Shown here piece after piece: positions 7,979 through 16,300 of a DNA stretch of 21,640 nt. The translations under genes were made by a program, and so were the position numbers. Under the pieces are notes generated by a model. It did not search any database. It was given only the letters and a program-made list of their open reading frames with translations, and was not told where the DNA came from. The DNA comes from a virus. Position 1 is the stretch's first letter; the number at the start of each line of letters is the position of its first letter. The stretch covers positions 1 to 21,640 of the IMG/VR virus record IMGVR_UViG_3300044636_000004. One strand, given 5' to 3'.

Positions 7979-8602
7979 TTATACGGCAATCGGCGTGAAA
8001 TTCGCGCCGGAGACACGAATTTGGCCGTACTGATGTTGAGAAATCGTGGCGCGAACAATAACGAAGTTGTCACCCCAGTCATTGTCGGGATACGGCGCAA
8101 TATCAACGATCCGCATCTGAGCTTCACCGTTTGCACCAACCAAACTGATGCTCAAAGTGGCTTGGCTAAGACCCGTGGTCGTAGAACCCGCAGTGGTGTT
8201 GCTCAAATCAGCCTCATCGCCAATCGAGGTCTGAGCAAGCGTACCGTCAGCCTGAATTTCATAAACAATGTTGGGATCATCATAGAAATACGCGACTACC
8301 GAACCAACCTGAAAACTTTCGTTAGCAGGCCAGTAATTTGAAACACGACGCCGACCCGTGGCATCCGTCCACTCGACACCCGCAAAGGCACCAAGGAACG
8401 CATCGCCAGCAGCAGCGACAACAATATAACCACCAGTATCCATCTTGACCGGCTGGCCCTTCAGGATGGTAGTGGCATAACCCGCCGAGACGTTTCCGCT
8501 CGTCGAGACCGCTTGAATTCCGTTAGCAAGAGCCTGAGCACGATCCAGACCACTGGGGTGAAATGCAGGCCGCAAGCCGAACGGAGCACTAGTTGCAGAC
8601 AT
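7979..8602 (-). CDS. Putative capsid-associated structural protein
   Basis: A protein of 207 residues directly before the major capsid gene. It begins MSATSAPFGLRPAFHPSGLD, a start often seen in head-associated proteins of environmental phages. It then shows beta-rich segments (ATTILKGQPVKMDTGGYIVV, DAFLGAFAGVEWTDATGRRR, SVVAYFYDDPNIVYEIQADG). The middle has the look of decoration or head-stabilising proteins, but no family can be named with certainty. AGGAG 9 nt before the ATG is the ribosome binding site. Its stop falls within the ribosome binding site of the capsid gene, so the two are probably made together. Confidence 0.6.
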   Translation of the reverse strand: MSATSAPFGLRPAFHPSGLDRAQALANGIQAVSTSGNVSAGYATTILKGQPVKMDTGGYIVVAAAGDAFLGAFAGVEWTDATGRRRVSNYWPANESFQVGSVVAYFYDDPNIVYEIQADGTLAQTSIGDEADLSNTTAGSTTTGLSQATLSISLVGANGEAQMRIVDIAPYPDNDWGDNFVIVRATISQHQYGQIRVSGANFTPIAV

Positions 8603-8614
8603 AGTAAGCTCCTG

Positions 8615-9148
8615 TTAACCCGAAAATACGGGAGTTTTGACTGGTTCATCCAGCATTCCAAAGCCCTCACCCTCAACCTGCCCGAGAGACCTCCCTCGGC
8701 TATCTCGACCCTGAGCTTGTTCAGCTTGATACCGAACCTTCTCAGCCTCTTCCATAGGAAGATGATGGTGCATATGCAACATGACATCCTGATACACATC
8801 CATTGGGATCTTGTACAAGACCATCTCGTTGCATGAGATAAAACCAGTGTTTTCTCCAGCCTTTACACGGTAATTTTCAAACCCCGGTAACTCATCTGAC
8901 TTAACAGGTACATACCCGAGTCGCATCCGCTTATCAATGCTGTCGTATCCATTGGTGGTTGAAAGCCAGCACAAATGCCATCCCGGAACATCCGGGGTCT
9001 TTGGAAGTGCTGATTGGGTCCACTCATCGCTCCACATCTTGCGACGTTCCTGCGTGGAATGGAGAGAATCGTCTGAACGGGTTACGTCCTCGCTTGCGCG
9101 AGTTTCGCGTCCGCCAGCGTTAAGAGACTTTTTTAGGCGAGAATCCAT
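8615..9148 (-). CDS. Conserved phage protein of unknown function
   Basis: A protein of 177 residues that I do not recognise functionally. The N-terminus is basic and polar (MDSRLKKSLNAGGRETRASE). The middle is compact, with several aromatic and Cys residues (TPDVPGWHLCWLSTTNGYDS, LGYVPVKSDELPGFENYRVK, FISCNEMVLYKIPMDVYQDV). A His cluster MLHMHHHLPMEEAE (about 128-141) and a long charged helix follow. Position between the scaffold-like and capsid-associated genes suggests a role in head assembly. Its ribosome binding site (GGAG) overlaps the stop of the scaffold-like gene 5 nt upstream, implying coupled translation. Confidence 0.65.
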   Translation of the reverse strand: MDSRLKKSLNAGGRETRASEDVTRSDDSLHSTQERRKMWSDEWTQSALPKTPDVPGWHLCWLSTTNGYDSIDKRMRLGYVPVKSDELPGFENYRVKAGENTGFISCNEMVLYKIPMDVYQDVMLHMHHHLPMEEAEKVRYQAEQAQGRDSRGRSLGQVEGEGFGMLDEPVKTPVFSG

Positions 9149-9152
9149 GGTT

Positions 9153-10079
9153 TTAGCTCCGTCGTGCGTCTTGGGCGTATCGTTTAATCATTTTGGCGCG
9201 TTTCTCTGGGTCTTCCCAAAATCCCGCATCCTTCATCGCTCGGACTTGCTCGGGACTCAATACAAATTGCGCCCCTCCTCGCGGTGCTGATTCACGACCA
9301 GATCCCGTTACTACACTTCTGGGCTTCCTCCTTGGCTCGTCTGACTGATTGTACCTATGTGGGAGTCGTTTTTGCAAGCGATCATTTAATTCGTCCCAAT
9401 ACTCTTCCGTATTAGGATCCCACCCTTCTTTATGAAGTCGTTGGTCAATGATCTTCGCAATCTGACTATCTTCGTCATTACCGGCAGGGTCATACCACGG
9501 GTTTGTTTCCATCCACTGATTTGCATGACGCATCAGTTGAGGATTTACCGCGCCCGATTCCTGCGTCTGAGATTTTGCCGCCTGCTCTTTGGCTCGCCTC
9601 AACGCCTCTACACGGCCCCGAGTTTCATACCAAAGCTCTTGCGCTTTAGCCATCTCAGCGCCGTTAGAACGATTTCCCGCATCACTGAGTTTTGCCATGG
9701 CATACTGAAGACGCAGTTCTTCGTCCTCAATAGCCTTGTCTAACCTTGCCAAGTCTGAACTGTGAGTTTTCTTCTCTACTACAGACAGACGCTCCATAAG
9801 GTCTTGATTCTGCCTCTGGAGCAATTCAAGACGACGATCCTTCTCTTCGTTCGTGCGCTTGATTAAATCCTTCTTGGCCCTGCGCCTAGCTCGTCTGGCA
9901 GACCGTACAGCCTCGGTATCGTCTGGATGATCTTCATCATCAACTTCGCCGCCTTCGGCCTTCTCTACAGGCGCGTCTTCTTCTTCCTTTGGGGTCAAAT
10001 CTTCAGGAAGTTCTACAACGGCTGAACCGTCAACTTCCTCTTTGATATTTAGCTCTTCTTTTACTTTGGGATCGTTCAT
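9153..10079 (-). CDS. Scaffold-like head assembly protein
   Basis: A protein of 308 residues with the features expected of an internal scaffold. It has a very acidic N-terminus (residues 1-56), then a basic stretch (ARRARRRAKKDLIKR, 61-75) leading into a predicted long coiled coil (about 76-170). A linker with NPWYDP (193-198) follows, then a helix (AKIIDQRLHKEGWDPNTEEY) and a basic C-terminus. It starts with an ATGA overlap on the GroES-like gene and lies between portal and capsid, the usual scaffold position. Residues 17-26 (DGSAVVELPE) nearly match portal residues 46-55. Scaffold function is inferred from composition and position, since such proteins share little sequence. Confidence 0.65.
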   Translation of the reverse strand: MNDPKVKEELNIKEEVDGSAVVELPEDLTPKEEEDAPVEKAEGGEVDDEDHPDDTEAVRSARRARRRAKKDLIKRTNEEKDRRLELLQRQNQDLMERLSVVEKKTHSSDLARLDKAIEDEELRLQYAMAKLSDAGNRSNGAEMAKAQELWYETRGRVEALRRAKEQAAKSQTQESGAVNPQLMRHANQWMETNPWYDPAGNDEDSQIAKIIDQRLHKEGWDPNTEEYWDELNDRLQKRLPHRYNQSDEPRRKPRSVVTGSGRESAPRGGAQFVLSPEQVRAMKDAGFWEDPEKRAKMIKRYAQDARRS

Positions 10080-10510
10080 ACAAATGCTCGCATCGACAAG
10101 GGATCAGTCGTCACTTTTGCAATGACTTCGTGATCGTTAAAGATTGCAAAGAGCACTGGCTCTTCATCCTCTTTTTCTCCGGGTACTTTGACTTCCCAAC
10201 GATCCCCGCCCCACTTGGGAACCCGAATGAAGTCTCCAGCAACACACCATGAACCTTCCGGCCATGGATTCATGCTGTCCCGATGTCGATAAGCTAGTGG
10301 ACCAATCGCTATGACTTTAGCAATCATGTTTTGCCACTTTTCTGCCTCTTTCGTCTCTGAAACCAGAATCAAACCACTCTGGGTTTTCTTTTTGGTGCGG
10401 CGCAGTTGTACGAGAATCCGCCCACCAAGAGGAGTAGCACCGGGATTTACACTCGGGAATGCCCAAGCAAGCTCAGCTTCGTTAGAAGCTACCGGCTCAT
10501 TCATGTTCAT
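10076..10510 (-). CDS. GroES-like (Cpn10) co-chaperonin
   Basis: A protein of 144 residues, longer than bacterial GroES (about 97). After a 25-residue extension, TPLGGRILVQLRR (26-38) matches the first Cpn10 strand. KTQSGLILVSETKEAEK (42-58) lines up with the GroES mobile loop, with LIL at 47-49 in the place of the IVL tripeptide that docks on GroEL. MIAKVIAIGP (62-71), VAGDFIRVPKWGG (90-102) and FAIFNDHEVIAKV (121-133) match the remaining strands. Known phage counterparts (T4 gp31, a functional analogue) help the host GroEL fold the major capsid protein. Here the gene sits between portal and scaffold genes, which fits that role. It overlaps the previous gene by 14 nt; no GroEL gene is in the window. 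Confidence 0.75.
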   Translation of the reverse strand: MNMNEPVASNEAELAWAFPSVNPGATPLGGRILVQLRRTKKKTQSGLILVSETKEAEKWQNMIAKVIAIGPLAYRHRDSMNPWPEGSWCVAGDFIRVPKWGGDRWEVKVPGEKEDEEPVLFAIFNDHEVIAKVTTDPLSMRAFV

Positions 10511-10682
10511 CTTCGTCTCTTAAAAGGTTATTGAGAATATCAAGCGATTCCTGTAATCCTTGATATGTTCCAACCATGCGGTGATACGCCTCCCATGTCT
10601 GCGCTTTTCCCAGCGCAAGGGCCAGAGATATTTCACTCTGTGAGGCTTTGATACCGCCGATCAGATCACTGACTGTCTTCAT
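10497..10682 (-). CDS. Small conserved phage protein of unknown function
   Basis: A 61-residue protein, probably mostly helical (MKTVSDLIGGIKASQSEISL, then a Leu/Ala-rich helix and an acidic end). Its ATG overlaps the stop of the 44-codon gene before it (ATGA) and its end overlaps the GroES-like gene, so it belongs to one translationally coupled string. I see no motif that names a function. Similar short helical proteins occur next to portals in other environmental phages. Confidence 0.55.
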   Translation of the reverse strand: MKTVSDLIGGIKASQSEISLALALGKAQTWEAYHRMVGTYQGLQESLDILNNLLRDEDEHE

Positions 10683-10813
10683 TTGCGTTTAAGCAGCTTT
10701 GCCTCCTGTTTTTGCGGTTGTTTGGGTTCCATGGACTGTCCGTTCAGCGGGACGCCCATTGCAAGCCTTTTATGCTGTGGAACATTCACACTCTTTTGGT
10801 CTTTGTCGCTCAT
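10679..10813 (-). CDS. Very small basic protein, 44 residues
   Basis: A short gene fills the otherwise empty 140 bp between the portal gene and the 61-residue gene. It runs from ATG at 10811-10813 to TGA at 10679-10681. The product starts MSDKDQKSVNVPQHKRLAMG and ends EAKLLKRK; it is Lys/Gln-rich and probably unfolded. Support: AGGAG six nt before the ATG (a second ATG directly upstream is too close to it), and an ATGA overlap with the following gene. Function unknown. Confidence 0.55.
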   Translation of the reverse strand: MSDKDQKSVNVPQHKRLAMGVPLNGQSMEPKQPQKQEAKLLKRK

Positions 10814-10822
10814 CATCAACTC

Positions 10823-13345
10823 CTATTGGATTGTGTAATCAATAATTGTTTTATCTTGATCTAGTTTCAACCTAGCAGCGTCTCTTGTCAATCTGGCGGT
10901 TTCTATACGCTCCTTGGTTTCCTGATCTCCAACTGCAATCGCCATTCTCAACTGCAAATCTTCCATCTCCATTTGCTGTTTCTGTTGTAGCTCCAGCATC
11001 TGAAGTTCAAGTTTCTGCTGCATCTCCTGCCCTTTAAGCTGGAGTTCTGCCTTGTCACGCTCAGTCCTTCTTTGAGTCTCAGCCATGCTCGTCTGTAGCA
11101 GAACCTGTCCGTCAGGCGTCAAATCAGGCTTCGGCTTGAACTGTTGCGCCTGCTGGACCATCTGTTGAATGATCGGCATGATCCCTTGCAGGGTTTCCTG
11201 AGCATCCATGTCAACGTGCTGAGAAGCCGCCCCAAACATCTTGTCTACAGGCTTGGGATCGGTGATTAGCTCGTAATCCTCCAACTTCTGACCCAAAGAC
11301 TGATGAATATAGCCTTCCATACGGTTCAGATACCACAAAGCTATGTGCTGTTTGATGTGCTCCATCGCTTTCGGAAGGAAGCTCGGAGCAATCAACGGAT
11401 TCCCACCCAATACCGGGTTCTTTGCATAGTCCAAATGCGCCTGAATATGCCCCAGATGGTCCTGTTCAGGGTAAGCAAAGGCAGACTGACCAATGCTCAT
11501 GGCTACGTTCTCATTAGCAGGATCCTGCTTCTGAGGCCCCGGCATATCGGTCATCAGTTCATTGATCGCCGGTACTTTAAGCTGCTTCAGGAAGCGTGAT
11601 ATGACCACTCTTCGATTAAAGAGGTCCGGGTTCTTCTCTGCGATTGACATGACCGCTTGAGATTGGGCCATTCGCTGAGTTTCAGAGAAGATGTGAGGAT
11701 CACTGACAGGAACAACGTCCGATACTTTTGCAAAGTCTTCCCTCTTAATGTCTAAATCAACCATATCGTCGGATCTAGCCATGTCATCTAGATACCAACG
11801 GTTGATCCGTTGCAGAATCTTCAGAACCCTCGTCTGACTCTTGTGAAGCCTCGCGTGAATACTCGAAAAGACCGCCGCTCCCTGTTCAATAAGGGCTTGT
11901 GTAGTCCCCACAGGAGCATTAGCAGTCACATCTGCGATCTTTTCCTCTGCTGTCGTTACAACCCCCTTAGCAGCGGTCGTCAGGAACCCCAAAAGTTGAA
12001 ACAAAACCGGACTCGGGGGGTTAAATGGCATCGGCATCGCAATTTTCCGAATGTCATCTACCCCCGGAGCTGCTTCCAACTCGGCAACTTGGGTCACTTC
12101 GACCTGCTGAGACTGCCCCGACAGCTTCGCTCCCTTGAGTTTCAGCATCGTTGCTGCATTGTTGATGTGGGCAGAGTCCAAAAGTGCCCTCAGAGAGCCT
12201 GTAAGGGCCGCAGAAAGCCCTCCAATCAGGTGCGGAAGGCCAATAGCGTAAGCACCACGCCAAGGAATGAACTTAAACTCGACAATCCAATCGAGTTTCG
12301 TCATCGTTTCCTCGCCTTCCTCCCAATTTCGGTACAAACCGACGACTTCCGTCTCCAGTTCGTCAATCATCAGGATGTAAGGCGCTAGATCTCCCTTCGT
12401 ATAGCTATCACTTTCCAGTTCCAGCCATGTATAAACGTGGTAAACACGCCGTACACCGTCTTCGTTGTCGTTATCTGACCTTCCCTCTACCTTGTCATTG
12501 GCCTTTTGTGGGCCTGTAGGCTCAGGAGCCATCGTTGCACGAATGTATGACGTATCCCGATACAAGCCAGAACGGATTCGTTGCTTGTATTCGTAGTTGG
12601 AAATGTCGTGAACTTCCGTGACCCGCTGACTGTTGTAGAAGTTCGTCGCCGCAAACGGCAGAATCACGTTGTCAATCGGCAGAAACTCCGCACAAGGCCT
12701 CTTCTGACGCTCGTCATACCAGAGTTTTAGGTACTGACTACCTCCAAGAGGCAGTTGAGTGAGCATCTGCTCCAACTCATCCGAGAACTCTGGGATCTGT
12801 TCGGTCAACTGCCAGTTCATGAAGTCGCGTTTACGATCCGCAACCTCTGTTTTTTCCTTAGAGGTCTCCCCCAGAATCTTCGTCCGGGTCGGCCCATCAG
12901 GAGGAAACAGTTCTTTAATGGCTCTGGAAGCGAAATCTACGCATCCTTCAGCCATTACAGGATGCACGACTTTAGATGCACCGTTAAACGAAGCGCCTCC
13001 GGGAGCGTCATTCCCCAATCCGGTACGTCTGATCCCCTCTTCGTACTGCTTGTCCCGCTGTTTCCTTGCGTCTTTGTCCTTCTCGATCAGCTCGATGTAC
13101 CGCAGAGCAAAGCCTGCAACCTCCAATGAGTCGGCAGATTCAGCCAGATTCTCATAGAAGTCTGGGTTCTCTATCGGACCTTCTGGGAGAGTGACAACAG
13201 CGGAGCCATCAGGAAGCTCTTCGATCTCGGATTCAGAGAGATTGATATCCAACTCTGGTTCTGGTTCCTGCCGGAGCAGATCGCCTTGAGCGAGGCCCGG
13301 AACACTTCTTCCATAGTCCTGCTCGATGGGGAATTCGGTTGCCAT
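10823..13345 (-). CDS. Portal protein
   Basis: An 840-residue protein forming the ring at the unique head vertex through which DNA enters and leaves; long like the P22 portal (725) rather than HK97-type portals (about 400-500). Visible features: an acidic N-terminal tail with DGSAVVTLPE (46-55); RDFMNWQLTEQ (wing/stem region); LPLGGSQYLKLWYDERQKRP (about 201-220) followed by FLPIDNVILPFAATNFYNSQ, typical of the portal core; SAALTGSLRALLDSAHINNA (about 382-401), the helix often lining the channel; and a Gln/Glu/Leu/Met-rich coiled coil (about 740-830, QMLELQQKQQMEMEDLQLRM) at the C-terminus, reminiscent of a barrel. The ribosome binding site is AGGAAA. The start follows the polyvalent gene stop by 1 nt. 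Confidence 0.88.
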   Translation of the reverse strand: MATEFPIEQDYGRSVPGLAQGDLLRQEPEPELDINLSESEIEELPDGSAVVTLPEGPIENPDFYENLAESADSLEVAGFALRYIELIEKDKDARKQRDKQYEEGIRRTGLGNDAPGGASFNGASKVVHPVMAEGCVDFASRAIKELFPPDGPTRTKILGETSKEKTEVADRKRDFMNWQLTEQIPEFSDELEQMLTQLPLGGSQYLKLWYDERQKRPCAEFLPIDNVILPFAATNFYNSQRVTEVHDISNYEYKQRIRSGLYRDTSYIRATMAPEPTGPQKANDKVEGRSDNDNEDGVRRVYHVYTWLELESDSYTKGDLAPYILMIDELETEVVGLYRNWEEGEETMTKLDWIVEFKFIPWRGAYAIGLPHLIGGLSAALTGSLRALLDSAHINNAATMLKLKGAKLSGQSQQVEVTQVAELEAAPGVDDIRKIAMPMPFNPPSPVLFQLLGFLTTAAKGVVTTAEEKIADVTANAPVGTTQALIEQGAAVFSSIHARLHKSQTRVLKILQRINRWYLDDMARSDDMVDLDIKREDFAKVSDVVPVSDPHIFSETQRMAQSQAVMSIAEKNPDLFNRRVVISRFLKQLKVPAINELMTDMPGPQKQDPANENVAMSIGQSAFAYPEQDHLGHIQAHLDYAKNPVLGGNPLIAPSFLPKAMEHIKQHIALWYLNRMEGYIHQSLGQKLEDYELITDPKPVDKMFGAASQHVDMDAQETLQGIMPIIQQMVQQAQQFKPKPDLTPDGQVLLQTSMAETQRRTERDKAELQLKGQEMQQKLELQMLELQQKQQMEMEDLQLRMAIAVGDQETKERIETARLTRDAARLKLDQDKTIIDYTIQ

Positions 13346-13346
13346 C

Positions 13347-16300
13347 TTATTTCCTGTTCATGGCGGCAAGGCCACCTTTAGCTTTGCTTAATTCGGGGTT
13401 GGTAGTGTCATCCCCCAATCCTGCCATCGCCGCGCCTGTTATTGGAAACACAGATCTAAAATCCATGGACTGTCTTGGAAGCGCATCCGTCATAAGTAAA
13501 GACTCTCGATTAGCGCCAACTAGCGCATCAAACATGGGCGACCCGGCCTGCTGAAGCATTCTTTCCAGATTAGAAAGCTCTGCCATGTTTGGTTTGGATT
13601 TTGAAACATACATGGTTGCCGTAGCGTTGGCTCTTTCCAGAGAGCCTAAAAGTTGTTTAGCCACACCTGTTTGACGCAACGTCCCAACATTTATATTTGT
13701 CAATGGAATAAACGCAACAGGTTGCCTCGCGGCATTAAACAATACCAACCCTGTTTCGTCGCCAGCAATTTTTTGAGCTATATCTTTTGCTTGTGTTGGG
13801 CTTTCTACTTTTGTTGAATCCAATAAATTTGCTTTGCGAAAGGTTCGCTCCACCATATCTATTGATTTAGTTCGCGCCGCAGCAGGAATGTTGTTGTTAG
13901 CAATATCAATTGTTCCATCTGGCGAATATGCGGCAAACTTAGACTTTCCAATTGCAAGAATACCGCGCATTTCAATTCCCGTTCCCCGCGATATATTGTT
14001 AATTGCATTTGCTAGGTTTCTGTCCGCCGACGACAGTTCCGGGTTGCCGCTTGGATGATTATGGCTTATCCAAAAACTTTTTGCTTTAGGCGTGTTGGCG
14101 ATTGCACCCAACAAGGAAAACGGCTCCGCTGATGTTTGCGAAGCCAGTCCAATCGTATGCCTGATAATTTGTATGGGCCGGTCGTTTTCGTCAAGCACAA
14201 CCGCAACCAATTGTTCTTGTGGTGATTTGCGAAGACCCGCCGTAATATGTGCCGCCTGTTCGGGCGTAGATGCCTGATCAAATCCAACGGCTACATTTCT
14301 GGCTTGTTGAAAAGCGGTGCTAGTGGCAAATCTTCCGTCTGGAAGTTTGACAAATTGTACGGATTCAACAGCTCCGGCCCCGTCGTCAATGGCTGGCTCA
14401 GATTTTGCAGATGTAATACGTTGTTGACCCGGTAAGGCACCGGATCTGGCGTTAACTGCAAGCGGTTCTTCAACGGCCAATGGTTCATTTAGTTGCCTTG
14501 GAACATCAATGTTTCTTGATATGTTCGCAGGAACATTTGTCCTTGCAACGGCTTTTCCAATATCCATGGCGGTTTTGCCGCCGCCAAATAACTCTCCAAT
14601 TGTTTCTGAAATGTTTGCAGACTGTCGCCTAATTTCATCTGTTTCACTTACAGGAACCAGTGGGATGTTCAAGCCTTGGTCAAAAAACCTTCTTACGTCT
14701 TCAGTTGTTGGTAACACTGTTCGTTTCTTCATGCCTCGCAGAAACGCATCAATCCGGCTTTCTTCAGGATCTGGAGAGATTGCCGAACCAACACCTCTCG
14801 TTACTGAAATAACATCGCCCGGAAGTCCAATAGTTCCCTGAACCGCCCCCTTGCCAAGACCCGCGGGGATGTCTAGTAACATTTTACCGAAGGTTGACAA
14901 TGGAATGTTTTTGGCATCTTGTGGCAAGGTCATCATTGTTGCCGCTTCTTGCAAATCCGGTGACTCACCGTCTGCCATCTGCTTTTCATTAGCTAACTTC
15001 AGGGCTTGCATGAATGCCTTGTCTTCTGGCATCCCTTGTTCGATCAGTCTGGCTTTGATGGTGTCGGTGTTAGATACCAACCCACCTTCCTTGAACATCG
15101 GTTGGCCCTTAGATAGAGCCTCTTTCATCTTGGGAGTAATGTCGATGTAACGGACAGGCTCATCAAAGCCAGCATATAACTTATCTCTAGCTTTATCGGC
15201 ATCTCCATAACTGTCAAATCTTTTCGATACGTCTACAGTTGCTGCATCGCTTCTGCTTGGGTCTTTGCTTCTTAGCCAATACTGCTTACCGTCACTAGCA
15301 ATCTCTATTGGAAACGGCCATTCTCCCTTTGTTTGTAAAGCAGTATCCCCAACCTTAGCATCGAACTTCTTGCCGTACTTGTTTAGGAAGCCGGGGTAGA
15401 TCTCGTCGTAATACTTCTTCATCCCCTCGCCGCCGATAGATAGATTGTCTGCTGACAACCGCATCCAATCAGGACGCATCGGCCTATCCGCTGCAAGACT
15501 TTCGCCAGCATTGGCGCGAATCTTTTCGGCGATCTCTTTGCCTACCTTTTTTTGCAAGTCTTTGTATGACAGATCATCCAACTCAACCACAGGCTTGCCA
15601 TTCTTCACCCCTACTACTTCGTATCGAATCTCGCCAGCATCAGTTTTGAACGGCTCATACTCAATAGCGTCTACATTCGCCCTCAAAGCGTCTGTATAGC
15701 GATCTATCTGCCTTTTGCCTGTGGTGATACCAACCCTGTCGTATCCCTTGTCTACAGCCTCTTGTAAGGCTCTCTTTAATACTAGTTGATACCAGTCTTC
15801 TTTGAATGGAGCGTCGGGGACGCCAAGAGAACTTGAACCTGTCGCGTTAGCAATAGCCCCTTCTCTTGTTGGGCTTGCAAAACCAACTTGTGTCTTTGAT
15901 CGGTCAAACACCATGAACTCGGTGCCGATTTGCGGACCACCGCGATACCCGTATTTGGGCACCTCAACTACTTCCCATCCCGCTGGAAGTTGACCCGACT
16001 TGCTTGCGTAACCTTTCTCCCTCCCCGCCTGATGCCAGTCTGATTGAATCTCCTCAATCAATAGCATCTTCTTTCCGTCTGCATCTACTCGGTCATTGAC
16101 TCGCAGATGAGCTAGGACGTTAGGTTGATCCCAGTGGGAGGAGCGGTAATCTGTTCTATTCTCAAACAATCTACGAGACTCTTGAACAACCTCATCTTTT
16201 TCCGCTTCCGACAAAAACCGCATTTGCTTACCAAACAACTTTTGCGCTATTTGATCTGTGGTCATGCTATCCGAAGGCAACGTCAGCAGAATCTCTCGGT

